This document shows, piece by piece, positions 27,386 through 36,457 of a DNA stretch of 64,000 nucleotides. Made by a program: the position numbers and the translations under genes. The DNA is from UBA2136 sp963974105 (lineage in GTDB: Bacteria > Pseudomonadota > Alphaproteobacteria > UBA2136). The DNA is taken from assembly GCA_963974105.1 (NCBI GenBank), contig CAXBBG010000005.1:62001-126000 (forward strand), in the 5' to 3' direction. Every line of letters starts with the position of its first letter. Positions within the stretch are counted from its first letter, which is position 1. Below the pieces are notes generated by a model. The model was not told the origin of the DNA and did no database searches. It saw nothing but the letters and a program-made list of their open reading frames with translations.

Positions 27386-27470
27386 TGGTGCCGACGATAG
27401 GACTCGAACCTACACACCTTACGGCACAAGCACCTCATGCTTGCGTGTCTACCAATTTCACCACGTCGGC
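27386..27470 (-). tRNA. tRNA-Leu (anticodon GAG)
   Basis: 85 nt, minus strand. The acceptor GCCGACG pairs with CGTCGGC, the D-arm has TTGGTAGA, and the anticodon stem CAAGC/GCTTG encloses ATGAGGT with anticodon GAG. A class II variable arm (TGCCGTAAGGTGT), the T-loop GTTCGAGTCC and an encoded CCA complete it. It borders the accessory stretch. Confidence 0.95.
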
Positions 27471-27511
27471 GCACCTTGAATAAAATAGTATTTAGCAGTA
27501 TATTAGTAATC

Positions 27512-28153
27512 ATGCAAGCACCAAGTTTAAAAATTATATATAAAACACCTGAAACACCGTACGAAGCCGTAACGGAACTTCAGGAAACTATTGTCGCCAA
27601 AGTGGTGGCATTAGAAGAATGCGATACACTCATATTTTGTGAACATGCCCCCATTTATACATGCGGTACCAGCACCCAGTTAAAAAAGGATTATATCGGC
27701 GGAAATAATGTGCCTGTTATTAAAACTGGCCGCGGTGGACGCATTACATACCATGGCCCTGGTCAACGTGTCATTTATCCTGTTATCGACCTACGCAACC
27801 GCAATAAAGACCTGCGTCAATATATCTGTGACCTTCAACAGTGGCTCATTCTAAGTCTAGCAGATATTGGTGTCGAAGCTTATTGTACAGACGATGTAGG
27901 CGTTTGGGTAAAAACCCCTTCAGGTGAAAAGAAAATTGCGGCTATTGGCGTTCGGGTACGTAAATGGGTCGCTTTTCATGGTATTGCTTTAAATGTATCG
28001 CCTGATATGAATCATTTTACAGGCATTGTTCCCTGCGGTATAAAAAGTAAGGGTGTCACCTCGTTAAAAGAGCTTGGTATCAACATAACCATGCAAGAAA
28101 TGGACGAAATACTCCTACGTCATTTCAAACTTAAATTCCATCAACACAACTAA
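27512..28153 (+). CDS. lipB: Octanoyl-[acyl carrier protein]:protein octanoyltransferase
   Basis: LipB moves octanoate from acyl carrier protein to the lipoyl domains of pyruvate and 2-oxoglutarate dehydrogenase, the first step of lipoate formation. The 213 residues contain the signature GRGGRITYHGPGQRV (about 73-87), the Lys/Gly segment KIAAIGVRVRKW, and the catalytic Cys175 in FTGIVPCGIKSKGVTSL. The ATG at 27512 gives the family start; an upstream in-frame start at 27437 would read through the antisense side of the tRNA. It supplies the modification needed by the pdhC product. Confidence 0.95.
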   Translation: MQAPSLKIIYKTPETPYEAVTELQETIVAKVVALEECDTLIFCEHAPIYTCGTSTQLKKDYIGGNNVPVIKTGRGGRITYHGPGQRVIYPVIDLRNRNKDLRQYICDLQQWLILSLADIGVEAYCTDDVGVWVKTPSGEKKIAAIGVRVRKWVAFHGIALNVSPDMNHFTGIVPCGIKSKGVTSLKELGINITMQEMDEILLRHFKLKFHQHN

Positions 28154-28294
28154 ATTGATATATTTTTTTTGATTTAACAGATTACAAATTCACTACAAGA
28201 ACGCTACAACAACAAACTTGTCAACACCGATGGCTTACGCATATTTTCTGGTGTTAACCCAAACACGAATGAACTTTTTAACAACGCAGATCAA

Positions 28295-28600
28295 ATGGTA
28301 AAGTTTTACAACAACGGTGACTTATTACTGGATGTAGACACGCGTTTTTGGGGGCTCAACACAACAGGTATCAACAACGTTTGGTATATTAGCCAAATTC
28401 GCCTGATTGATGCGTACACGAAAAAGGATCTAGCTGCTGATACATGCACATACAAATCTTCTGATATAGAACCTGGAAGCACGCCAACTTACGGCGAATT
28501 GGTTGACAACAATGAAGCTGCGCTTTTAAAACAATATCTAAGCAATGCGGCCCATTACTGTGCTTCTACATTTTTAACAAAAAACTTAAACTTCCAGTAA
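28295..28600 (+). pseudogene. Probable 5'-truncated remnant of a larger gene
   Basis: The first ATG gives 101 residues (MVKFYNNGDLLLDVDTRFWG ...), but the same frame is open and protein-like upstream to a TAA at about 28177. It reads ... ERYNNKLVNTDGLRIFSG ... there, with no ATG, GTG or TTG and no ribosome site. Two cysteines in the C-terminal half could form a disulfide. A good terminator follows. This suggests the C-terminal end of a once longer, perhaps exported, protein. No family is recognised, and a short real gene starting at 28295 remains possible. Confidence 0.5.
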
Positions 28601-28612
28601 AGTTATCTTACT

Positions 28613-28643
28613 TAAAAGCCTCCATAAACGGAGGCTTTTTTAT
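28613..28643 (+). terminator. Intrinsic terminator
   Basis: AAAAGCCTCC pairs with GGAGGCTTTT around a six-base loop, then a T run, 13 bp after the preceding reading frame. Confidence 0.85.
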
Positions 28644-28757
28644 TTTTATAATAACCCTTGAAATTCACAACAAATACACTATATTTTTTTCATACGCCTA
28701 TTTAGGTCGCAACATTTTTATCTTTTACACATTACGCTTCTAACAGGAGGTTACACC

Positions 28758-28967
28758 ATGCGTGCCGCCGATATAGTTTTAAAAGGTATACCCGATGAGT
28801 TAGCCTTAGACGCTACTAAAAAAGCGTTAAATGCACGTCAGAAAGGCAATCCATCTGCCTTGCACCCTATCATTTTAAACTCAGGTGAAACCGTTTCATT
28901 ACTTATACAGTACATAGAAACACATCAACAATATTATGTGCGTATTCCAGCTTTAGAGCGTGCATAA
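28758..28967 (+). CDS. Small cytoplasmic protein, unknown
   Basis: A 69-residue protein with a near-perfect ribosome site (AGGAGGTTACACC before ATG) and a terminator 6 bp after the stop, so it is an independent, well-translated gene. The sequence (MRAADIVLKGIPDELAL ... YYVRIPALERA) suggests a short alpha/beta fold. I do not recognise a family. Confidence 0.7.
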   Translation: MRAADIVLKGIPDELALDATKKALNARQKGNPSALHPIILNSGETVSLLIQYIETHQQYYVRIPALERA

Positions 28968-28972
28968 CATCG

Positions 28973-29004
28973 AAAAAAAAACAGCTCTTTTGAGCTGTTT
29001 TTTT
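28973..29004. terminator. Terminator between convergent genes
   Basis: AAAACAGCTC pairs with GAGCTGTTTT around a four-base loop, with A and T runs on both sides. It serves the small plus-strand gene and probably the minus-strand membrane protein gene. Confidence 0.85.
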
Positions 29005-29011
29005 ATTTTCA

Positions 29012-29599
29012 TTAAATACTTGGTATATGAATATCTAAAGATTCTAAAAGATGGTAATAAGCCAGCACAATAAGTACAAAAAAAGCAACCATTGCAATAA
29101 GGCGATAAACAAAACCATGGCTATGGAATTTTGTGCATTCTTTATGTTTAAAAACATCCATCATTTCATCACCAAAATAAATAGATAGAAACGTACCGAT
29201 ACCGCACAAAAGAATAATGCCCCAATAAGGTATTGGTGTCATAATAATTTTATATAACAGCGTGGTTAAAAATGTGGTTTCATAAATTTCAGGGCTGTAA
29301 AAAACTGCATATACATTTAAAACTATAGCAATAGCCCATACAACAATTTCCATAATAATCATGCGAACACCTGTTAATATGCGCACAGGAAAATCAAGCA
29401 GGAACCCAGCGTCTGCAATAGGTGTGCAAAGTACAAAAAAGCTCCATGTTAGCCCGCCTACCAAGCCACCTGTAGCAAGGCCATATTCATAAGTCAAATA
29501 ACCGCAGTAAGCCATAAAAACAGCCAACAGCAATATAAAACGAATCAATGTTTCGAAGTGAGTTTTGTGCTTTATTTGCAGTAAACCATCTTTGTTCAT
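29012..29599 (-). CDS. Integral membrane protein downstream of mgtE
   Basis: A 195-residue protein with five hydrophobic helices (about 18-38, 45-68, 80-102, 112-143, 165-183) and a short His-containing loop (HKECTKFHSHGF). No family is recognised. The gene starts 31 bp after mgtE on the same strand and is followed by a terminator, so it is probably expressed with the magnesium transporter. A role in ion homeostasis is inference from position only. Confidence 0.7.
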   Translation of the reverse strand: MNKDGLLQIKHKTHFETLIRFILLLAVFMAYCGYLTYEYGLATGGLVGGLTWSFFVLCTPIADAGFLLDFPVRILTGVRMIIMEIVVWAIAIVLNVYAVFYSPEIYETTFLTTLLYKIIMTPIPYWGIILLCGIGTFLSIYFGDEMMDVFKHKECTKFHSHGFVYRLIAMVAFFVLIVLAYYHLLESLDIHIPSI

Positions 29600-29630
29600 T
29601 CGCTATAATATCCTAAATTTAAATTTTTAA

Positions 29631-31067
29631 TTATAATAAAAACAATGCAGCTAAGCCTAAGAAACTAAAGAAACCACCCACATCTGTGACCGTGGTTAAA
29701 AGCACGCCTGCTGAAACCGCTGGATCTCTTCCCATTTTGTCAACGATAACAGGAATGACAATACCTGCTGTAGCCGCCAATAAATGGTTTATAATTGTTG
29801 CGGCACCAATCACATACCCTAAAGCTGGGTTATCATACCAAAGAATTGTACCAGCGCTTAAAGCCAGCGCCAACAGCAAACCATTAAAACCACCCACACG
29901 AATTTCTTTCCAAAGTAGGTGTTTAGCGTTTTGCCATGTTAGCTGCTTGGTCGACAAACCACGCACGGCGATCGTCATACTCTGTGTGCCGGCGTTACCG
30001 CCCATTGAAGCCACAATTGGCATCAACACAGCCAATGCCACTAATTCATTGATCTGTGCTTCGAAATTAGAAATAACGTACGATGCCAAAATAGCTGTTA
30101 ACAAGTTAATAAGAAGCCATGGAAATCTTTTTTTAGAAGTCATCATCACAGGTGCAAATAAGTCTTGCCCTTCATCCAAACCAGCCGCACGCATAATATT
30201 GGCACCTTGCCCATCAATCACGACATCCAAAATATCATCAATAGTAATAATACCTAGCAAGCGGTTGCCTTCACCAATCACAGCACAAGAATACATGTCA
30301 TATTTTTCAAACAAGTGGGCAACTTCTTCTTTTCGCATTTCGTGTGGTACGCTCACATTATCACCACGCATCACATCGGACATTTCAGCGTCTAAATTTT
30401 TGCGTACTAAGCGAGAAAGTGAAATACTCCCCATCAAGCGGTTTTGATATTCAACCACATAAACGCGGTCAATGCGCTGCGGCAGTTTTTCACGGTTTTC
30501 ACGCATGTAAGTTAAAACATCACTCACCTTCCAGTCGCCAGAAACAGCCAAAACCTCAGTTTGCATAATACCGCCAGCGGTATTTTCGTCATAAGTTAAA
30601 AGCCCTTGGTCTTCTTGCGTTATAATACCATCAACATCTTCAGCGGCGCGGTCTTCATCGAGTGAGCGTACAAGATTCACACGGTCATCAGACTCCATAT
30701 TTTCCACAGCTTCTACAAGGTCTTCAATAGAAACAACATTTAAAGCCGCTTCTTGAGCTTCATAATGCAGCTGCGAAATTGTTTCACCTAAAAATTCTTG
30801 TGGGATATGCTCTAAGATTTTCTCGCGTTTTTTCATCGGTAAACGCTCAATTAGGTCGGCAATATCGGCAGGGTGAAGGCTTTTTAAAATGGGGTCTAAG
30901 TCCATTAATCCCGCTTGGGTTTCTGCAGCTAAAATATCAAGACATTGTCCATACACCTCATCCGTCAAACCAGTCCCAATAGAGAACTGTTTTTGCACGT
31001 CTTCGTCATCTTCATAAATAAGATGGTCACGCATTTTTTGACTTTTTGTCTTTTTATTTTTTGCCAA
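29631..31067 (-). CDS. mgtE: Magnesium transporter MgtE
   Basis: A 478-residue magnesium channel/transporter. It has the N-terminal superhelical MgtE domain (SLHPADIADLIERLP ... RDLDEDRAAEDV-like segment), two CBS domains (about 155-280, with ENTAGGIMQTE and GIITIDDILDV), a plug helix, and five membrane helices. These include the signature PIVASMGGNAGTQSMTIAVR (about 350-370) and a final DVGGFFSFLGLA. In the family, magnesium binding to the CBS domains closes the pore. No riboswitch is evident in the 46-bp gap upstream. Confidence 0.95.
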   Translation of the reverse strand: MAKNKKTKSQKMRDHLIYEDDEDVQKQFSIGTGLTDEVYGQCLDILAAETQAGLMDLDPILKSLHPADIADLIERLPMKKREKILEHIPQEFLGETISQLHYEAQEAALNVVSIEDLVEAVENMESDDRVNLVRSLDEDRAAEDVDGIITQEDQGLLTYDENTAGGIMQTEVLAVSGDWKVSDVLTYMRENREKLPQRIDRVYVVEYQNRLMGSISLSRLVRKNLDAEMSDVMRGDNVSVPHEMRKEEVAHLFEKYDMYSCAVIGEGNRLLGIITIDDILDVVIDGQGANIMRAAGLDEGQDLFAPVMMTSKKRFPWLLINLLTAILASYVISNFEAQINELVALAVLMPIVASMGGNAGTQSMTIAVRGLSTKQLTWQNAKHLLWKEIRVGGFNGLLLALALSAGTILWYDNPALGYVIGAATIINHLLAATAGIVIPVIVDKMGRDPAVSAGVLLTTVTDVGGFFSFLGLAALFLL

Positions 31068-31113
31068 AGTACAAGTACCCTTAAGTATTAATTTTAATTG
31101 AGAATCAATTTAT

Positions 31114-33387
31114 TTAAACATCATTCTGCGCTTCAACCACGCTAAGCGCTGTCATATTCACAATTTGCCTTACAGAAGCCGACGTCGATAAAATATGTAT
31201 AGGCTTACTCATACCCAACATAATAGGGCCCAATGTTTCTGCCGATTTTAGCGTATGCTTTAATAAGTTAAACGCAATGCTTGCCGTGTCAACATTTGGC
31301 ATAATGAGAACATTTGCAGGTTCTGTTAGTTTAGCATCTGGGAATGTGCGGCGCATAATTGTCATATCTAGCGCACAGTCGGCTTGCATTTCCCCTTCTA
31401 TGCTAATCTCTGGATGATTTTTCATAACGATACGGTGCGCTTCCTGCATTTTAACGGAAGACGCATCGTGATGAGAACCAAAGCTAGAATGTGAAAGCAG
31501 TGCTACGCTTGGATTCACACCAAAGTGTTTCACTTCTTCACAAGCCAGCGCACATTGCTCTGCAATTTGCTCGGCTGTTGGGTCGGTATTAACGTTGGTA
31601 TCACCAATAAAGAAGACACGCCCTTTATGCATAATCATCTGCAGAGCCGATATACTCTTCACACCAGGTTTTGGCGGGATAATATCTTTTGTGGCACGTA
31701 AGAATTTGTCAAATTTACCAGTCACCCCTGCCACCATGGCATCGGCATCGCCCACACGCACCATCATAGAAGCGAGTGAAGCCCAGCGTGAACGCATGAT
31801 AATTTCGGCTTCACTTTGTGAAATACCGTCGCGCATACGCAATTTATAAAACAAGTCGCTATATTCGGCATGTTTTTCATAGTTATTCGGGTCTACAAAG
31901 GTAAAGTCCACACCTTTCTTCATGGTCAGCCCCATATTTTGGATAGTGTTCATTACTTTTTCGGGGCGACCAATTAAAATTGGGTGGCAAATACCTTCGC
32001 TCACTAAAGTTTGTACCGCACGTAAAATACGACCATCTTCTGCTTCTGGATAAACCACACGTTTCGGTTCTTTTTTTGCTGATGTGAAGATTTGACGCAT
32101 CAATGAGAATGATTGATCGACATTGCCTTTCAACATGGCAGCATAAGCCTCTAAGTCAGAAATAGGACGCTTAGATACACCGCTATCCATTGCCGCTTTT
32201 GCAACAGCAGGTGCAACAATTGAAACCAATCGGCTGTCAAATGGTTTAGGAATAACATATTCATGGCCAAATTTAAGCGTTTGACCTTTATAAGCAACAT
32301 CTAATGAAGCGTCTGCTTCGCAACGTGCTAGCGCGGCAATACCTTCAGCTGCTGCCACCTTCATTTCTGTGTTAACAGTTGTTGCACCGCAATCAAGCGC
32401 ACCGCGGAACACATAAGGGAAAACCAAAACATTGTTCACTTGGTTTGGAAAGTCACTGCGTCCTGTACCAATAATGGCGTCGTCACGCACTTCTAAAACT
32501 TCATGTGGCATAATTTCAGGTGTCGGGTTCGCCATTGCAAAAATAACAGGCTTCTTCGCCATTTTTTTCACCATGTCTTTTTTCAAAACACCACCTGCAC
32601 TTAAACCGTAAAAGACATCAGCACCTTCCATCACATCGCCAAGTGTGCGTGCATTTGTTTTTTGTGCAAACTCCACAAGGTGCTCTTGCAGGTCTGGACG
32701 ACCTTCATAAACAACACCATCAATGTCTACCAACGTAATATTTTTTTGCGGCACACCATAACCAATCAACATACGTACACAAGCAAGCCCTGCTGCCCCT
32801 GCACCACTAAAAACAATTTTCACTTTTTCTTTTTTCTTACCTGTAAGGTGCAAACTGTTAATAAATGCGGCTAAGGCAATAATACCTGTGCCGTGCTGAT
32901 CGTCATGAAAAACTGGTATATCAAGACGTTTTTGCAATTCACGTTCCACATAAAAACATTCAGGAGCTTTAATATCTTCTAAGTTAATACCACCACATGT
33001 TGGTGCGATCGCCGCAATAATATCGACTAATTTTTTCGGGTCTTTTTCGTTTATTTCAATGTCAAAAACATCAATATCTGCAAACTTTTTAAAAAGAACA
33101 GCCTTGCCTTCCATTACAGGCTTTGAAGCATCAGGGCCAATATCACCTAAACCTAAAACGGCTGTACCGTTGGTAACAACCATCACCAAGTTCCCTTTTG
33201 ATGTAAGGTTATATGCTTGTGATACATCATTTTCTATAGCTGTACAAACAGCTGCAACGCCTGGCGTGTAAGCCAAAGAAAGGTCTTCTTGCGTCATAAG
33301 CGGTTTAGTGGCGACAACTTCTAATTTACCTGGACGTGGCAATGAGTGATAAAGGATAGAGTCTGCGGCGTTTTTATTTTCTGGCAT
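31114..33387 (-). CDS. maeB: NADP-dependent malic enzyme fused to phosphotransacetylase-like domain
   Basis: Oxidatively decarboxylates malate to pyruvate with NADP+. The 757 residues start with a malic enzyme part (SLAYTPGVAAVC, then FHDDQHGTGIIALAA, NAD(P)-binding GAGAAGLACVRML, and MANPTPEIMPHE). A C-terminal PTA-like domain of about 330 residues follows; in MaeB proteins it is regulatory, often sensing acetyl-CoA. The ATG at 33387 (MPENKNAADS) matches relatives; in-frame ATGs at 33426 and 33471 would add up to 28 residues. It feeds pyruvate towards pyruvate dehydrogenase. Confidence 0.95.
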   Translation of the reverse strand: MPENKNAADSILYHSLPRPGKLEVVATKPLMTQEDLSLAYTPGVAAVCTAIENDVSQAYNLTSKGNLVMVVTNGTAVLGLGDIGPDASKPVMEGKAVLFKKFADIDVFDIEINEKDPKKLVDIIAAIAPTCGGINLEDIKAPECFYVERELQKRLDIPVFHDDQHGTGIIALAAFINSLHLTGKKKEKVKIVFSGAGAAGLACVRMLIGYGVPQKNITLVDIDGVVYEGRPDLQEHLVEFAQKTNARTLGDVMEGADVFYGLSAGGVLKKDMVKKMAKKPVIFAMANPTPEIMPHEVLEVRDDAIIGTGRSDFPNQVNNVLVFPYVFRGALDCGATTVNTEMKVAAAEGIAALARCEADASLDVAYKGQTLKFGHEYVIPKPFDSRLVSIVAPAVAKAAMDSGVSKRPISDLEAYAAMLKGNVDQSFSLMRQIFTSAKKEPKRVVYPEAEDGRILRAVQTLVSEGICHPILIGRPEKVMNTIQNMGLTMKKGVDFTFVDPNNYEKHAEYSDLFYKLRMRDGISQSEAEIIMRSRWASLASMMVRVGDADAMVAGVTGKFDKFLRATKDIIPPKPGVKSISALQMIMHKGRVFFIGDTNVNTDPTAEQIAEQCALACEEVKHFGVNPSVALLSHSSFGSHHDASSVKMQEAHRIVMKNHPEISIEGEMQADCALDMTIMRRTFPDAKLTEPANVLIMPNVDTASIAFNLLKHTLKSAETLGPIMLGMSKPIHILSTSASVRQIVNMTALSVVEAQNDV

Positions 33388-33549
33388 TTTAAGATACTTC
33401 TTATAAAATTGAACTGTTCTTGCCATACTAAAATATACACCTCTAAATGTCACGGTTTCTAGTAAAAACATGTATTTTCTCGCTTCTATCGTGCCATGCT
33501 AGGAGGTAATTATGCATCATTGACCGACATCGTTCGTTTAACATACACA

Positions 33550-33578
33550 TTGACAAAATTAGCGTACTTATATATACA
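33550..33578 (+). promoter_or_regulatory. Near-consensus sigma-70 promoter
   Basis: TTGACA at 33550-33555 and TATACA at 33573-33578 with a 17-bp spacer. It points to the ASCH-like gene, leaving a leader of about 70 nt. Confidence 0.6.
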
Positions 33579-33654
33579 CAAAGCCGTAAGTTCTATTTTA
33601 ACCTTTATTTTTCCCTAAGCTTTACCTTCACTAAATAAATAATGAGGTAGCGAC

Positions 33655-34017
33655 ATGAAAAACAACCTACTTTTAGATGACTCACTTTTTAACGGCGTTA
33701 TAAACGGAAAAGTGACCAACACTATCCGCAACGGCCACCGTGATATTAGCACCGGGCAAGATCTTGTAACAGCCAGCCATGGCACAAGATCACCACTCTG
33801 CCTAGACATACACACTGTAAAAACAACCACTTTCAAAGAAATCACTCTTGAGGATCTACAACATCAAGGCATAAAAGTGACGCCGCAAACCTTTGCCGTT
33901 GAACTATCCAAATTTTTAGAAGATATGCAACAATTTTACCCGCATATAACCACAGATGCAGAAGTGACAATCATACAATTCAAATACCTAAGCGGTGGCC
34001 AACCCCTCACCCCTTAA
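33655..34017 (+). CDS. Small ASCH-like (PUA fold) protein
   Basis: A 120-residue protein. The order of features resembles ASCH domains: an N-terminal I-x-G-K-x-T-N-T-I-R motif (VINGKVTNTIRNGHR), a central V-x-T-TTFKEIT strand-helix, EGI-like HQGIKV, and an ending ... FYPHITTDAEVTIIQF. ASCH proteins bind RNA or nucleotides. GAGG stands 8 bp before the ATG and a strong promoter lies 75 bp upstream. It is a single-gene unit ended by a shared terminator. The family call is by pattern only. Confidence 0.65.
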   Translation: MKNNLLLDDSLFNGVINGKVTNTIRNGHRDISTGQDLVTASHGTRSPLCLDIHTVKTTTFKEITLEDLQHQGIKVTPQTFAVELSKFLEDMQQFYPHITTDAEVTIIQFKYLSGGQPLTP

Positions 34018-34033
34018 CCATACAGACTATCGT

Positions 34034-34070
34034 TAAAAAAAAAGCCTCCACTTGCGGAGGCTTTTTTTTA
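34034..34070. terminator. Bidirectional terminator
   Basis: AAAAGCCTCC pairs with GGAGGCTTTT around the loop ACTTGC, with A and T runs on both sides, between the convergent ASCH-like gene and the Sco1 gene. Confidence 0.85.
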
Positions 34071-34715
34071 TTTAGTCAAATAGCTTTGTAGGCTTTGTCT
34101 TATGTCATCAGCCGTGTCTTTATGGCTAAAATGTTTAACATATCGACCATCTGGACCAATAAGGTAAATGTAACCCGAATGGTCAACCGTATAATTACCA
34201 TCTTTATCTGCTGGATGTTTTGCAAAATAAACCAAATACGCCTTAGCCATTTCTTTCATTTGAGCCTCTGTGCCTGTTAGCCCAATAAAACTTTCGTGAA
34301 AAGCGGGGACATATTCACCCATAGTTTCAACGGTATCGCGCAATGGGTCAACCGAAGCCATAATCACCTGTAAATTAGACTGGTGCTTAGGACTTAAGCC
34401 CGTATAAACATCACTTAAAACGCTCAAAGCTGTTGGGCAAATATCAGGACAATGTGTAAAACCAAAGAAAACAAGGGAATATTTACCCTGCAAGTTATCT
34501 TCTGTAAAAGGCTGCCCTTTGTGATTCACAGCAGAAAACTCACCGCCAATATCAGGCGTACCCTCTCCCGCCACAACGGCAGCACCCGTACGCACAATAC
34601 TGCTCGGATCGTAATACGACTGTGCAATGAAATACATACCCAAAATAACAATAACCGAAACAAACGTATAACGATTCTTGTAAAACATGCCATCTCTATC
34701 TAACTTGCGTGCCAT
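34068..34715 (-). CDS. Sco1/SenC/PrrC family copper chaperone
   Basis: A 215-residue membrane-anchored thioredoxin-fold protein that delivers copper to the CuA site of cytochrome c oxidase. One N-terminal helix (about 17-34) anchors it with the domain in the periplasm. The copper ligands Cys89 and Cys93 (FTHCPDICPT) and His179 (TVDHSGY) are all present. It stands alone, without oxidase genes nearby. Confidence 0.93.
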   Translation of the reverse strand: MARKLDRDGMFYKNRYTFVSVIVILGMYFIAQSYYDPSSIVRTGAAVVAGEGTPDIGGEFSAVNHKGQPFTEDNLQGKYSLVFFGFTHCPDICPTALSVLSDVYTGLSPKHQSNLQVIMASVDPLRDTVETMGEYVPAFHESFIGLTGTEAQMKEMAKAYLVYFAKHPADKDGNYTVDHSGYIYLIGPDGRYVKHFSHKDTADDIRQSLQSYLTK

Positions 34716-34976
34716 AATAGTCCCCTTTAATTCTTATATAGATTTCCCAAACAACATAACACATTTCAAGCAATTATAAACCCTAAGAATATCTGAAATA
34801 TCGTTTTTTTATGCTAAAAACTGGACAGATATAAAAATAAATTATAATATAAAAATTGTTAAAAAAATAACTTCAACGTTTTTTAGGCACCATGCCTATA
34901 CTTCAAAGCCCTTCAAGGCATACACATTTTCCATACATTGATAGCTATATCGCTTTAACACCCGCGAGGTGAAATT

Positions 34977-35582
34977 ATGAAAAAACGTAGCATTGCAATA
35001 GCAACAATAGCTCTAGGCCTTCTGGCTCTTTCGGGCTGTAGCTCAACAAAAATGGACTCAGACACATCTAAAGCCGTCAGTTCATTTAAAAGCCACACAC
35101 AAATGAAAGAAGCCTTTACCGCTCTTGAAAAACAGATAGACAGCGGTAAAAAAGTTAACCGTCAAGCGGTTCATGCCAAAGGCTTTAATCCGACGAAGAC
35201 AGCAGTTAGCGTTATTAACTATATTGATATTATCGATAAGTTTACAGCCAACGGTAACGAAGTTGCCGCCGATCTTGGTGCAAAACCGCCCAAGGCTATT
35301 TTAAACTGCATTTTAAAAGGCAAAGTTTGCACAGCGTATCACGTTAATGTTACAAACACCGCCAGCATAGAAAAACCGCATGGTAGTTACGGCGCTTTGA
35401 AGTCAACATTAGACTTAGAGGAAATTCGTCACATCACTATTTGGAAGTTTTCTGTCATCATTATATTTGACGGCGAACAAGCCGTTTATGCCCAAGTCGA
35501 GGAAAGCATTGAACCCAACACAACCATCACCATTGAGAAAAACTCAGCGCTCAAGAAAATTGTGCGCGGCATCTCTAAGTAA
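34977..35582 (+). CDS. Lipoprotein of unknown function
   Basis: A 201-residue predicted lipoprotein with a classical signal and lipobox (LALSGCSS, Cys21). The mature part starts with a Ser/Lys-rich linker, then helix-rich segments, a Cys pair (NCILKGKVC), and an amphipathic C-terminus. GAGGTG lies before the ATG and a terminator follows, so it is an independent unit. No family is recognised. Confidence 0.75.
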   Translation: MKKRSIAIATIALGLLALSGCSSTKMDSDTSKAVSSFKSHTQMKEAFTALEKQIDSGKKVNRQAVHAKGFNPTKTAVSVINYIDIIDKFTANGNEVAADLGAKPPKAILNCILKGKVCTAYHVNVTNTASIEKPHGSYGALKSTLDLEEIRHITIWKFSVIIIFDGEQAVYAQVEESIEPNTTITIEKNSALKKIVRGISK

Positions 35583-35592
35583 TAGCGTTTAT

Positions 35593-35627
35593 TAAAAGAC
35601 CACCCACATTGGATGGTCTTTTTTTTA
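35593..35627 (+). terminator. Terminator after lipoprotein gene
   Basis: AAAAGACCACCC pairs with GGATGGTCTTTT (one mismatch), followed by eight T. Confidence 0.85.
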
Positions 35628-35662
35628 TGGACAAACCGTGACATAAACTTTAAAAATGGCAC

Positions 35663-36361
35663 ATGACTCAATTTGCAAAAACTTCTCGGAACGCACAAGG
35701 CAACCTTATTGCCAATGACTTTGAAGACGTGTACTTTTCACCCAAAAATGGCCTCGAAGAAACAAGGCATGTCTTTTTAAAGGGCAACCACTTACCAAGC
35801 GCGTGGGCAAATAAAGAAGAATTCACCATCATAGAAACAGGCTTTGGGACAGGGCTTAATTTTTTTGCCACCATAGACCTTTGGGAAAAGACCTCTAAAA
35901 ATCACGAAAAGCAGCAACTGCATTTTATATCCACTGAAATGTTCCCGCTAAAATTAGAAACATTTAAGGAAGCGCTCAACAATTATCCAGAGCTTAAAAA
36001 ATGGCGTGATATCGTTGCTGCACACTATCCAACCCTTATTCAAAATCAAATAAACAGCGTTCAATTAAGCAAAAACATAAAACTTACACTCATGATAGGT
36101 GATGTTATGACCACGTTACCACTATGCAAAAACATTGCAGATGCTTGGTATTTAGACGGATTTGCACCCAGCCGCAACCCTCAAATGTGGAACTTAGAAC
36201 TGTATAAACAAATTTTCAAACTTTCCCACAAAGGCACAACACTCGCCACATTTACAGCCGCCGCCCATGTAAGGCGCGGCCTAGCAGAGGCAGGTTTTTA
36301 CATAGAGCGCATTAAAGGTTATGCCTACAAAAAGCATATGACATCAGGAAAAATCTTATAA
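35663..36361 (+). CDS. mnmD: tRNA 5-aminomethyl-2-thiouridine methyltransferase (MnmC N-domain only)
   Basis: A 232-residue SAM-dependent methyltransferase matching the N-terminal half of MnmC, which makes mnm5s2U34 in tRNA wobble positions. Visible signatures are DVYFSPKNGLEETRHVFLKG, the SAM motif ETGFGTGLNFFA, and AWYLDGFAPSRNPQMW followed by LATFTAAAHVRRGL. The FAD-oxidase half of full MnmC is absent, as in the standalone MnmD found in many bacteria. It may be cotranscribed with the membrane protein gene 96 bp downstream. Confidence 0.93.
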   Translation: MTQFAKTSRNAQGNLIANDFEDVYFSPKNGLEETRHVFLKGNHLPSAWANKEEFTIIETGFGTGLNFFATIDLWEKTSKNHEKQQLHFISTEMFPLKLETFKEALNNYPELKKWRDIVAAHYPTLIQNQINSVQLSKNIKLTLMIGDVMTTLPLCKNIADAWYLDGFAPSRNPQMWNLELYKQIFKLSHKGTTLATFTAAAHVRRGLAEAGFYIERIKGYAYKKHMTSGKIL

Positions 36362-36457
36362 ACACTACATTTCCCCTTGTATTTAGCAAAAAAACACATA
36401 CAATCCAAATTGAACACAAAAACATCTTTCTTTTCTTTTTCATACAGGAGGCCGCAA

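Noticed and set aside
19000..27500. Transposase, integrase, phage or CRISPR genes in the accessory stretch
   Set aside because: I looked for them because of the repeats and tRNA/tmRNA borders; no such reading frame or regularly spaced repeat array is visible.
31114..33471. Longer maeB start giving 785 residues
   Set aside because: The extra 28 residues do not resemble malic enzyme N-termini, and the internal ATG at 33387 fits the family start.
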